From Lysobacter_K sp043738095 (GTDB lineage Bacteria; Pseudomonadota; Gammaproteobacteria; Xanthomonadales; Xanthomonadaceae): 64,000 nt of DNA. Below, piece after piece: positions 20,981 to 29,239 of this stretch. A model generated the notes under the pieces. The model saw only the letters and a list, made by a program, of their open reading frames with translations. It was not told the DNA's origin and searched no databases. Within the stretch, counting starts at the first letter, position 1; each line of letters begins with the position of its first letter. Position numbers and translations under genes: made by a program. Location: positions 17,104-81,103 of the forward strand of contig JAYSZI010000064.1 in NCBI GenBank assembly GCA_043738095.1, written 5' to 3'.

Positions 20981-21093
20981 GGTTGCCGTAACTCCGCTCA
21001 ACGCACGTCGTGTGCCTTGCGATTTTTTTGTGTGAGGCACCTCTGTCGAGCAGAAAATCGCTCGCCGCAACCCGCGCGCTTAAATTAGACACC

Positions 21094-22068
21094 CTACCCC
21101 GAGGGCGAATCAGCAAAGCACGCCGCTGCCAGACGGTTGCGAAAGCCCCGGTCGTTGTCGACAAAAAAAGCTCGCGCACTGGTGCTCAAACGCTCGCACT
21201 CCTGTTCGTCCATGGCCAACGCGCGTTCCACTGCCTCTTCGAGGCCGGCTTCGTCGACACGATGAAAATCCACTAGGCCGCGACGCACGCATTGAGCAGA
21301 TTCGATCAGCAGGCCTCGCCCTGCAGCGACCAACTCATTCATCGGTGCGGCGTTCGTCGCCAGCACGACCGCGCCCACGCCGAGGCCCTCCATCAGGTAG
21401 TGACCAAAGCCCTCTGCTTCCGAGGGGCAAAGATGGAAGCGATGACTATTCTGAAGACGACGCAGCTCTCCAGCATCGAGGTAACCGATGCGATGATCGA
21501 TGTTCGCAGCGTGCTGACCAGGCCGTGCCACTTTCGGGTGCTGCACCACGGTCAGCAAAGGCCATTCCGGATGCCTGCGCCAGGCGGCGAGCACCGCCTC
21601 GGTTCCCTTGGCCGTGCTGCGCCCGGCGAGGTGAAAGAACGCCCGCTCCTTGGTAACCACGGGATCGAACAGGTCGTCGCTGGTGAAACCTGTGAAGGCC
21701 GTTGTGCAACCCAAAGTTCGAAAGATGGCTTCGGCATGCTGGGTCTTGCACAGCACCCGCTCAAACGCGGGGAGATATCGCTGCCATTTCGGCAGGAACC
21801 ATTCCGGATTCGGCATCAGGAGATTTCGGCGGGCAAGCGGCAAGCACCGGTGATAGACCCGCTCGATAAAGATCTGGACGTCGGCCCGACCGTGGAGCGC
21901 GCGTCGCCGCCATAGATTGGCCTCGCGCATTCGGTTGCCAAACTGGCTGCCCCCGTACCCGAACAACTCCACCGAATGCCCCGCTTCGGCTAGGGCCTCG
22001 GCAATCAATTGCATGTCGCGACTCAAGCCGACGCCGTTTTCGCGGGTGATGATGCGGATGTCAGCCAT
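21094..22068 (-). CDS. Glycosyltransferase, GT-B type
   Basis: 324 aa. The N-terminus RIITRENGVGLSRDMQLIAE and the C-terminal CPSEAEGFGHYLMEGLGVG (E-x7-E type) fit a GT-B glycosyltransferase working with a nucleotide-sugar donor. It is shorter than group 1 enzymes usually are. The start overlaps the stop of the ArnT-like gene by 8 bp, so the two are probably co-translated and act in the same envelope pathway. Donor and acceptor are unknown. Confidence 0.82.
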   Translation of the reverse strand: MADIRIITRENGVGLSRDMQLIAEALAEAGHSVELFGYGGSQFGNRMREANLWRRRALHGRADVQIFIERVYHRCLPLARRNLLMPNPEWFLPKWQRYLPAFERVLCKTQHAEAIFRTLGCTTAFTGFTSDDLFDPVVTKERAFFHLAGRSTAKGTEAVLAAWRRHPEWPLLTVVQHPKVARPGQHAANIDHRIGYLDAGELRRLQNSHRFHLCPSEAEGFGHYLMEGLGVGAVVLATNAAPMNELVAAGRGLLIESAQCVRRGLVDFHRVDEAGLEEAVERALAMDEQECERLSTSARAFFVDNDRGFRNRLAAACFADSPSG

Positions 22069-23749
22069 GCACCGATTGTGCCCGCTGCCGACACGTCGGA
22101 GCCAGCGCGTCGGAATTCAGCAACCACCATTCGCGCCGGTTATAGATCCCCATGTTCACTGCCCGGGGGAGCGCGACACAGGCATCCAATACGGCGCGCT
22201 CGACCAGCAACCAGCGCCGCTGCGGCGCCAGGGCCTGCCACGCGCGCGCATCCCGAAGCTGTTCGGGGCCGGGGCGCTTGAATCCAAACGTCATCGCCTT
22301 GCGATCGGCCATCAGCAGGTTCTGCTCCTTCCATGCCACTAGGCCAAGTTCGGCATCCGGGCCGATGCGCTGCCCGGTGCGCACCATCAAGCCACGCGCC
22401 GAGCTCGCATCGTTGAGCAACGGGTAGCCGATCAGGCTGTAACCGACCCACAAACCCGCCAGCGTCGCGAGCAGCGCCGGCACGCCACCGCGCAACCGGA
22501 ACCACAGCAGCGCGGCCACACCGAATGCGCCAATCGCTGCGAGCATTGCACCGAGTGCGTTACCCCCATCGGCGATGCCGCGGGCCGCATCGAGTTTGCG
22601 TTCGAATCCAGGCTCGCCGAACACCACCAGCAGTCCCGCGACCAGCGTCACCGCGGCGAGCACCGCGGCGAATGCGAACGCGAGCCGGCGCGGCCACGGC
22701 CGCGCCAGGATCGCGGGCAACCACGGCCCCAACGCCAGGCACAGCATCGGCAACGCCGGCAGGATGTAGACCTCGCGCTTGCCCGCGCTGATGCTGAAGA
22801 ACAGCAGCACCAAGGCTACCCACGCCAGCGGCAGCAGCACGCGCGCATCGCGCTCGCGCAGCGACTCGCGCCACGGCTTGAGCGCCCACGGCAACGCTAG
22901 TACGAGCGGCAGCCATTGGGTCAGCATCACCACGAGGAAGTACCAAGGCGGCTGGTAGTGATGGGTCGGATTCGCGTAGCGTCCGGCGGTCTGCCGCAGC
23001 AGGATGTTGTCGGCATACGCATCCAGCGCCGGGTCGCCGCTGGCGTGCACCGCAAGCAACATCGGCACCAGCCACGCCGTCAGCGGCAGCAACAACGCCA
23101 GCGGACCGAGCCAGAACTTCGCTTCGCTCGCTCGCATCCGCGTGAGCCCCGGCCAGCCGCGCCATTGCGCCCACACCGCCGGCAGCAGCACCAGCAACGC
23201 CACTACGCCGACGCCTTTTGTGATCACCCCCAGCCCCGCCGCAAACCAGCCCAGCGTCCACATCTGCCAGTCCGGTCCGCGCAGCAGATGGCGCAACAGT
23301 GCGTACACCGACAACGTGATCCAGCACGTCACCAGCGGGTCGATCTGCGCGCGCTTGGCCTGGAAGGTGAACTGCAATGCGAACAGCAAGCCCCAAGCCG
23401 CGTACGCACCGGCTTGCGGCGTCCACAAGCGACGACCGAGGTCGCGCACCAGCCACAGCGTGCCGAGGGCGGCTAGCAGCGATGGCAGCAAGAACGCAAG
23501 GCGCAGGTTGCCCGTCAGCGCATAGAACGTGGCTTGGATCCACATGAACAATGGCGGCTTGTCGGGGTACAGCTCGTCGCCACGCATCGGGAATAGCCAC
23601 TGCCCGCTCTCGACCATCTGCCGCGCGACCAGGGCAAAACGCGGCTCGTCTGCGGGCCACGGATCGCGCAGGCCAAGCCCGGCGCCGAGCACGAGCACGG
23701 CGATGAGCCAGAACAGCCAGGCATCACGGGATTCTTGGATTTTCAGCAT
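22061..23749 (-). CDS. ArnT-like membrane glycosyltransferase (GT83/GT39)
   Basis: 562 aa, very hydrophobic, with about 11-12 membrane helices. The first periplasmic loop carries DPWPADEPRFALVARQM with the acidic catalytic pair expected for undecaprenyl-phosphate-sugar users, followed by YPDKPPLFMW. This matches the ArnT/PMT superfamily, in which a lipid-linked sugar is transferred on the periplasmic side to lipid A or another acceptor. Whether it carries aminoarabinose cannot be told; no arn operon is nearby. Its upstream region holds the (TTGCTG)12 tract. Confidence 0.85.
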   Translation of the reverse strand: MLKIQESRDAWLFWLIAVLVLGAGLGLRDPWPADEPRFALVARQMVESGQWLFPMRGDELYPDKPPLFMWIQATFYALTGNLRLAFLLPSLLAALGTLWLVRDLGRRLWTPQAGAYAAWGLLFALQFTFQAKRAQIDPLVTCWITLSVYALLRHLLRGPDWQMWTLGWFAAGLGVITKGVGVVALLVLLPAVWAQWRGWPGLTRMRASEAKFWLGPLALLLPLTAWLVPMLLAVHASGDPALDAYADNILLRQTAGRYANPTHHYQPPWYFLVVMLTQWLPLVLALPWALKPWRESLRERDARVLLPLAWVALVLLFFSISAGKREVYILPALPMLCLALGPWLPAILARPWPRRLAFAFAAVLAAVTLVAGLLVVFGEPGFERKLDAARGIADGGNALGAMLAAIGAFGVAALLWFRLRGGVPALLATLAGLWVGYSLIGYPLLNDASSARGLMVRTGQRIGPDAELGLVAWKEQNLLMADRKAMTFGFKRPGPEQLRDARAWQALAPQRRWLLVERAVLDACVALPRAVNMGIYNRREWWLLNSDALAPTCRQRAQSVHG

Positions 23750-23830
23750 GCGCGGATGATAGCGGGGGCGAGCCAGCCCTTTTCCGAAGCGCGGTGTCGC
23801 GTCGCTCTCCGGCAGTCGATAGTGCTAATG

Positions 23831-23978
<148 letters not shown>

Positions 23979-24092
23979 CGTGATTGTCACTTCCCAACTG
24001 CGGGCATATACCAAGCCCCGGAGGGCCGCTGTTCGCTGTCAGCCATCTTGCCGTGAGGCAGACAGAGGAAAGACCGCCGTTCTGTCCGTTGT

Positions 24093-25910
24093 TCAGACGT
24101 TCCTTAGAGCCACCGGACTGCGCTCGGCTTCCACGTCGGCCGAAGGGCCATGGATACTCAACATCTGTCTTGAAACAAGCTGATGGTAGTAGCCATCGCG
24201 ACAATCCATAAGCTCACGATGAGGTCCGCACTGGACTATTTCCCCGTCCCTCAATACGACCACCCGATCCGCGAAGGCAATCGTGGATAACCTGTGCGCA
24301 ATGATAATAGTCGTCCGCCCCTTCATGATGTGCATCAGGGCCGCCTGGACTTTGCCCTCACTCTCTGAGTCAAGCGCACTTGTTGCCTCGTCCAGCACGA
24401 GCAACTTCGGATCCCTCACCAGCGCCCTGGCAATCGCCACTCTCTGCTTTTGCCCACCGGAAAGCTGCATGCCGCGCGAGCCGACCAGCGTCTCGTAACC
24501 GTCCGGGAAATAACCGACAAAGTCATGGACATTGGCGTGCTTTGCGGCATCAAGCACGTCGTCGTCGCTTACGTCCGGCGACACCGAACCGTAGCGAATA
24601 TTCTCCATGATGCTCGCAGAGAACAGCGCGGGCTCCTGCTCAACAATGGCGGTCTGTCTACGCACTTCCGACAAACTCAGCTCCGACACCTTTACGTCGC
24701 CAATCAGGATGTCGCCTTTCGTTGGGGCGTAGAAGCCGAGCAACAGATTGACGACCGTGGATTTGCCCGCTCCGGAAGCTCCCACCAAGGCAATTTTCTC
24801 GCCCGGCCGAATGGTCAGGGAAAAGTTGGTGAGCGCGTTCCGCTCCGGCCGTGTCGGATAGCAAAAATCAACCGATTCGAACCGGATCTCGCCGTCAAGA
24901 GCCACCTGTTCACTCGCAGAATCGACTTCTTCCTTGGGCGCACTGCCCAGTAACTCGAACACCCGATCGGTTGCGCCGACTACGCGCATCCATTCTCCCC
25001 AGAGCGCGCCCAATGTGGTCGCTGAACCAGCGGCCATGCCCGCGTAAAGAAGGAAGCTTGTGAACTCACCAAGACTTAAGGACTTATCGGCGACCAATGC
25101 CCCGCCGACGAGTACCGTGACCAGCAATGCCATGCTCTGGACGAACGTTGCGCCGCCCTCAAGCCCGGAGAACAACCGGTCGCTCGCCAGCGAATAACGC
25201 AGCGCCGAGCCCGTCGAATCGCTGAACTTCTGCTGCTCTTTGCGCTCCTGCGTGAAGGCGTGCACCAGGCGAATATTGGAAAAGACCTCCTGTGCCAGGC
25301 GCCCGCAGTAGGCCAGTCGCTCCTGTTTCATCTTGGATAGCACTCTGGCGCGGGAGCCCACCCATCTCATCGAAAATACGACGAGCGGCGCTATTGCCAG
25401 TATCAGCAAGCTCAACGAAGGAGAGATCACGAACAGCATGACCGCGCCACCGACACCGATGATCGCCGTCTGCACCAGCATCGCGGCGTCGACCGTCAGC
25501 GCCTCTTGCAACTGCTCGATGTCCACCGACAACCGGTTGGTCAGATCCCCCACGTTCTCCGAGTCGAAAAAGCCCACGTCTTGACGAACCACAGCGCGGA
25601 AGAACGTGTTGCGCAGATCGGCGACGACCATGGAGCCCGTCGACGCGAAAAGGTAGTGCCGCAATGCAATCGCCAGAGCATGAACCAGCAGGACCGCCGC
25701 CATGCCCAGTGCCGTCCACACGATCCACGTCACATCCGTCTCGGAGACGGACTTGTCGATGAAATAGGCAACCGCGTTCGGATAGAACAGCTGGAATGAA
25801 GCGGTAAGCAGCAGCAACAGGTAGCTGAAACACAGGCGGACGGAATACGGCCTGAGAAGGTGAAACCTGTGAAGAACCTTGGCTCCCTGAGGTGAAGTGC
25901 TGGACTTCAT
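24093..25910 (-). CDS. MsbA-type ABC exporter of the RiPP operon
   Basis: 605 aa, fused half-transporter. Six membrane helices occupy about residues 20-310. The ATPase has GASGAGKST (377-385), LSGGQ (483-487) and DEATSALD (507-514). No C39 peptidase domain precedes the membrane region, so it cannot cleave a leader itself. Its ATG overlaps the stop of the thioredoxin-like gene as ATGA (25907-25910), tying it to the RiPP operon as likely exporter of the mature peptide. The last codons and TGA are formed by a copy of the repeat at 24091-24106. The call rests on family motifs; the cargo is inferred from context. Confidence 0.92.
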   Translation of the reverse strand: MKSSTSPQGAKVLHRFHLLRPYSVRLCFSYLLLLLTASFQLFYPNAVAYFIDKSVSETDVTWIVWTALGMAAVLLVHALAIALRHYLFASTGSMVVADLRNTFFRAVVRQDVGFFDSENVGDLTNRLSVDIEQLQEALTVDAAMLVQTAIIGVGGAVMLFVISPSLSLLILAIAPLVVFSMRWVGSRARVLSKMKQERLAYCGRLAQEVFSNIRLVHAFTQERKEQQKFSDSTGSALRYSLASDRLFSGLEGGATFVQSMALLVTVLVGGALVADKSLSLGEFTSFLLYAGMAAGSATTLGALWGEWMRVVGATDRVFELLGSAPKEEVDSASEQVALDGEIRFESVDFCYPTRPERNALTNFSLTIRPGEKIALVGASGAGKSTVVNLLLGFYAPTKGDILIGDVKVSELSLSEVRRQTAIVEQEPALFSASIMENIRYGSVSPDVSDDDVLDAAKHANVHDFVGYFPDGYETLVGSRGMQLSGGQKQRVAIARALVRDPKLLVLDEATSALDSESEGKVQAALMHIMKGRTTIIIAHRLSTIAFADRVVVLRDGEIVQCGPHRELMDCRDGYYHQLVSRQMLSIHGPSADVEAERSPVALRNV

Positions 25911-26482
25911 TCGGTCTGGGCGGCCATTTCAAGATCCAGTTCGCGCATCTGATCCATGAAGTTCCGCCAATTTACGTCGCCAACGAAGTCACTTGCTTTC
26001 ACGATCTTCTGGTTGTCGATGAACACGTAGAACGGCGACCCGTTTCTGGGGTTTAGTAGGCGCCTGGTCTTCTTGTCCACCACCACGACGTGATCGAACA
26101 ACGGCGTCGCGCCCAGAAACTTGCGGACGCCGGCCTCGCCCTCCATCGCGACGATGAGCAGTTCAATTCCGGCTCGGCGGACGGCCGGCAGAATCTGCAT
26201 CAACTCGGGCAATTTCTTTCGGCAGTCGCCGCAGCCCGAGGACAGAAAGACCAGGACAATCGAAGCATTGCCTGCGACCGACTCCGAGGACACCATCGCT
26301 CCATTCCCCAGCCGCTTTCCCGAAAATGGCGGGACAGGCATGTCCAGTTCAAGCGTGAATGGCAGATCCTGCGGCTCTGGTGCCTCCCGGACGATCGAGG
26401 CAATTCGCATCGTCAAAAACAGATTCAGCGTAACCGCGGCCAGCAGCAGGATGACGAGCAGCGACAGCAGCGCATCTGTCAT
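25907..26482 (-). CDS. MauD/TlpA-like membrane-anchored thioredoxin-fold protein
   Basis: 191 aa. One N-terminal membrane helix (residues 5-25) anchors a thioredoxin-like domain outside the cytoplasm. The active site is GCGDC, with CGDC at residues 84-87 in place of the usual CxPC. GSPFYVFID near residue 150 carries the cis-proline-type loop of the fold. This matches MauD-like and TlpA/ResA-like proteins that exchange thiols and disulfides, usually with a MauE-like partner, which here is the gene immediately upstream (4-nt gap). In this operon it probably forms or isomerises a disulfide in the product, whose precursor has two core cysteines. Confidence 0.85.
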   Translation of the reverse strand: MTDALLSLLVILLLAAVTLNLFLTMRIASIVREAPEPQDLPFTLELDMPVPPFSGKRLGNGAMVSSESVAGNASIVLVFLSSGCGDCRKKLPELMQILPAVRRAGIELLIVAMEGEAGVRKFLGATPLFDHVVVVDKKTRRLLNPRNGSPFYVFIDNQKIVKASDFVGDVNWRNFMDQMRELDLEMAAQTE

Positions 26483-26486
26483 GGCG

Positions 26487-27020
26487 TCACCGCAGGAGAT
26501 TCCTTATTTCATGCATGCTGACGGAAACAACGAAGCACAGCGCAGCCGCGAGGAGCAACGAGATCTGTGCCCACCATCCACCCCGCATTTCGTACGGGGC
26601 ATTGACGAGATAGAAGCCGGCGGCTGCGATATAACCCGCGTTCCTGAGCAGATCGATTGAAGAGATCGGATGCGTCGAGCGTCCGAAACAGCTACAAACC
26701 ACGCGCCGTCCCTTGACGATTGCCTCCAACATCACGGCGCTGAAGGCGATGAGTAGGAGTAGCGCCAGGCCCGCTCCAATGCGCCCATGGGAGCCGCCAA
26801 GCAACACGGCCAGGAATGCGAGCCATTCGACGACGACGACGCAAAAGGCAGCCTGCCTGCTGAATGCAGCGGGGACGTGGAAATCATTGGACAGAGAGGC
26901 TGCGAAGGCAGTCATGTCCATCGTCTTGGCATAGGCCGCCGACAGAAGCACGATCAGCACGAGGAGTCGACAAAGTTCGGACAGGTAGAACACCAACTCC
27001 ATTGTCAGCTCAGCTCCCAT
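26487..27020 (-). CDS. MauE/DoxX-like redox membrane protein
   Basis: 177 aa with four hydrophobic helices. A cysteine motif VVCSCFG lies at residues 107-113, at the membrane edge, as in MauE, which passes redox equivalents to MauD-like thioredoxins. Two starts are possible: 27020 overlaps the protease gene by 16 bp; 27002 (MELVFYLSE) starts 2 nt after its stop with a distant GGAG. I cannot decide between them. With the CGDC protein it forms a DsbB/DsbA-like pair by analogy, as is known for the methylamine dehydrogenase system. Confidence 0.82.
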   Translation of the reverse strand: MGAELTMELVFYLSELCRLLVLIVLLSAAYAKTMDMTAFAASLSNDFHVPAAFSRQAAFCVVVVEWLAFLAVLLGGSHGRIGAGLALLLLIAFSAVMLEAIVKGRRVVCSCFGRSTHPISSIDLLRNAGYIAAAGFYLVNAPYEMRGGWWAQISLLLAAALCFVVSVSMHEIRNLLR

Positions 27021-27868
27021 TCTTGCCAGCGCCCAGGAAAATCATCGCTTCGACGCCGGGCACAGGCCCCGTGGCTCGTAGCAACGATCGCGTCGACCCA
27101 ATCGTCGTCCGCCGACGCGCGCGCCCCCGGGCCCACTATCCCGCGCAGTTCTCGTGAAATCGGCCACATCAGATCTTCGATTTCCCGATCGGTCTTGACC
27201 GGCAACCCGAGCGCCAACAGGTCACCACGGGTAAGCGCGAACGTATGGGAATGGAAGCCAAAGATAAGCTTGTCGGCGATTTCCTTTCGCAAAGCTTCGT
27301 CGCGCATGTGAAGTGCAAGCAACTCTGCACAAATATCCTGCATCTCCAGCGTCGACCGGTAGAACGACGTCAATGTGCTGGGAAAGACATTTTCACAGAG
27401 TACTGCCAGGGAACGAGCCTTGGCTTCCTGCGGTTCAAGTCCAAACCACGCCACGCCCATTTCACCAAAAAGGCGCAAATCCTGCGCAGACAGCGCTAGC
27501 GGACCGTTGTCGCCGCCACCGCGAGCCGATGAGAGCAGTGGGTCGATTGGCGAAAATATGGCCAACGGCCCCGCAATGATCTCATCAGCGGATAGTGCGG
27601 CGACTGTGCCGGCGGATTCGCAGTAGTGCGGGACCAGAAAACACACCCGCTCGGAAAACTCCCTCAACAGGAGCGCGATACGTCGCGCTGCGTTTACGAT
27701 CCCGCCGCGACTATGGAACACCACGTCCAGCTGTCGACACTGCCCAAGTCGTGACAATGCTTCATACAGCGATGGCAGCATGTCTATCTCAAGCTGGGAC
27801 GACGCGAACACCAGCACCCGGCTCCGCCTGCTGGCTTCGATTCTTTCAATGCCGTCTCGAATCGACAA
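27005..27868 (-). CDS. SDP/SppA-ClpP-fold serine protease in RiPP operon
   Basis: 287 aa, starting at a TTG 4 nt after the ATP-grasp stop, preceded by GGGG. The ClpP/crotonase-like fold shows HSRGGIVNAARRIA (oxyanion glycines, residues 52-65), then HYCESAGT with the likely nucleophile Ser85, then ADEIIAGPLAIFSPIDP (95-110). This is the pattern of SDP (serine dehydrogenase proteinase, PF01972), related to SppA. No signal peptide is seen, so it is cytosolic or membrane-peripheral. In this operon it is the only peptidase, and the exporter has no C39 domain, so it is the best candidate for leader removal. That role is inference; it is not a known graspetide component to me. Confidence 0.83.
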   Translation of the reverse strand: MSIRDGIERIEASRRSRVLVFASSQLEIDMLPSLYEALSRLGQCRQLDVVFHSRGGIVNAARRIALLLREFSERVCFLVPHYCESAGTVAALSADEIIAGPLAIFSPIDPLLSSARGGGDNGPLALSAQDLRLFGEMGVAWFGLEPQEAKARSLAVLCENVFPSTLTSFYRSTLEMQDICAELLALHMRDEALRKEIADKLIFGFHSHTFALTRGDLLALGLPVKTDREIEDLMWPISRELRGIVGPGARASADDDWVDAIVATSHGACARRRSDDFPGRWQEWELS

Positions 27869-27872
27869 GTGA

Positions 27873-28883
27873 TTACCCCGCGGCCGCCGCGGCTTCGGCG
27901 AGAAGCAGATCAGACACCGCGTCGGTCATCTTCAACGCCGGCACGAGCTGCTCCACAAACAGGAACTGACCACCAGGATTGTTCTCAAGAAAGACCAGCT
28001 CATCTTGCGGAGTGACGATCAGGTCCAACGCGCCAAACTCCAAGCCGTAACTGCGGACAAAGTCCACGCAACGTGCTTCGACGTCGGCAGGAAGCGCTTC
28101 ATGCTCATACGGAATCTCGACAGAAAAATTCCGGTAGTCCGTTTCTGTTCTGCTGTCGTTCTGGGAGTGGATCTTTGCGGCAAAGACCTTCTTGCCGATT
28201 ACGGTGACGCGGAGCTCGTACTTTTTCGGGATGTATTCCTGAAACAGGCACGGCAGCTCTCGAACTGCGTCGATCACCTGGAAGTGCTCATCCGATATGC
28301 GCGTCGTCGGCAGGCCCTCGAAGTTGCGGTCAGCCAGCGCCACCTCTTCTGCACACAGCGAAGGCGACGACATGGCCTTGAAGATTATTTCGCTGTCGAG
28401 CGTTTCCCTGAAGCGCCTGACGGCAGCCGGGTCGTTCGAAATAATCGAGCGCGGAACCTTGAACCCCATTCGCACGGCCCGCCGCAACTGCTCGCCTTTC
28501 CAAAGCGAACTGCGAGTGGCCAGTGGGTGACTCATCCAGTAGCAATCGAGCGAGTAGAGCAGGCTGAAGAACAGATGCTCCGTCTCTGCTTGGGCGAACG
28601 CATACTCTTGGGCGCTGAGATCGTCGCTGGCAAAGTCGAACTTCGCCGGCTTCCGCGACCACACAGCCCCTACTTCGGCGAGCGATATTTCGTCGCTGGA
28701 AGGAAGGTGCTTCAGCGCGCCGGAAAGTCCATCCGGGCCGAATCCGATATCGACGGAAAAATCCCGTGGAAACTCGTCGAGGTTGACGCGAAACGGGACA
28801 GCGCCCTTGTCTTTCAGCTTGAGCTCGACGATGTCGGCATGAATGTCTGAGGCATTCGTTACGATCAAGACTCTCTTGTTCAT
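27873..28883 (-). CDS. MvdD-like ATP-grasp ligase, RiPP maturase
   Basis: 336 aa. The ATP-grasp fold is clear: YELRVTVIGKKVFAAKIHSQ around residues 220-240, and near the C-terminus ALDLIVTPQDELVFLENNPG, with the metal ligands in ENNPGGQ (about 300-306). The layout matches the MvdC/MvdD graspetide (microviridin) ligases that form ester or amide bonds between side chains of a ribosomal precursor. The small precursor gene lies just upstream on the same strand, separated by a stem-loop. Classic microviridin operons carry two ligases (ester and amide); only one is present here. The crosslink chemistry is not readable from the sequence. Confidence 0.88.
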   Translation of the reverse strand: MNKRVLIVTNASDIHADIVELKLKDKGAVPFRVNLDEFPRDFSVDIGFGPDGLSGALKHLPSSDEISLAEVGAVWSRKPAKFDFASDDLSAQEYAFAQAETEHLFFSLLYSLDCYWMSHPLATRSSLWKGEQLRRAVRMGFKVPRSIISNDPAAVRRFRETLDSEIIFKAMSSPSLCAEEVALADRNFEGLPTTRISDEHFQVIDAVRELPCLFQEYIPKKYELRVTVIGKKVFAAKIHSQNDSRTETDYRNFSVEIPYEHEALPADVEARCVDFVRSYGLEFGALDLIVTPQDELVFLENNPGGQFLFVEQLVPALKMTDAVSDLLLAEAAAAAG

Positions 28884-28914
28884 CTACCAATCCGTGGCCA
28901 ACGACAGTATCGAG

Positions 28915-28952
28915 ATAGCAGAGAGTTTGCCTGCGCAGGGACTCTCTGCTAT
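28915..28952 (-). promoter_or_regulatory. Stem-loop between precursor and ATP-grasp genes
   Basis: A perfect 12-bp stem, ATAGCAGAGAGT (28915-28926) with ACTCTCTGCTAT (28941-28952). The loop itself contains the palindrome CCTGCGCAGG (28930-28939). No T-run follows on the minus strand, so it is not a full terminator. It starts 9 nt after the precursor stop. Such structures in RiPP operons often stabilise the precursor mRNA or act as partial terminators, so that precursor exceeds enzyme. Confidence 0.85.
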
Positions 28953-28961
28953 TGCCACCAA

Positions 28962-29153
28962 TTAGCAGTACACGCCACGGTCCGCGCCGTAGGTTGCATG
29001 CGGATAGCGCACATTGCCGGGGAATCTGAAGTCGGTACAACCAGCAGCAGCCACACCTTCGCGCGCCACCCACTTGCCATCATTCTTCTGCGACTCGACG
29101 TCCTGTTCTTTTGAAGCAACCTTGAATGCAAACAACTTTTCGTTGGATTCCAT
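28962..29153 (-). CDS. Candidate RiPP (graspetide-like) precursor peptide, 63 aa
   Basis: A small gene of 63 codons. I place the start at the ATG at 29153 because GGAG lies 6 nt before it, while the upstream in-frame ATG at 29165 has no ribosome site. The first half is hydrophilic and charged (KLFAFKV at residues 6-12, then KEQD and SQKNDGK), as in leaders. The second half is core-like: Cys39-Thr40-Asp41, FRFPG, VRYPHATYG, Ala57-Asp58-Arg59 and a C-terminal Cys63. Core Thr40/Thr54 with Asp41/Asp58 could be ATP-grasp crosslink partners, and Cys39/Cys63 could form a disulfide. It has its own promoter and precedes the ligase gene. No match to microviridin cores is visible. Confidence 0.8.
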   Translation of the reverse strand: MESNEKLFAFKVASKEQDVESQKNDGKWVAREGVAAAGCTDFRFPGNVRYPHATYGADRGVYC

Positions 29154-29178
29154 TTCAAACTCCATTTAGTAGGTTGAT

Positions 29179-29203
29179 ACTGACTCCCGTCATGGACGTC
29201 AGT
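29179..29203 (-). promoter_or_regulatory. Inverted repeat in the precursor 5' leader
   Basis: ACTGAC (29179-29184) and GTCAGT (29198-29203) form a 6-bp inverted repeat with a 13-nt loop immediately downstream of the -10 box. It could be an operator or a 5'-end stem that stabilises the mRNA. I cannot choose between these. Confidence 0.5.
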
Positions 29204-29210
29204 GTGGCCG

Positions 29211-29239
29211 AGTATGGGAGCCACAAAATTACGTGTCAA
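29211..29239 (-). promoter_or_regulatory. Sigma-70 promoter of the RiPP operon
   Basis: On the minus strand there is a consensus -35 TTGACA (29234-29239), a spacer of exactly 17 bp and a -10 CATACT (29211-29216). It lies about 58 nt before the precursor ATG at 29153, and no other gene lies between. Confidence 0.75.
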
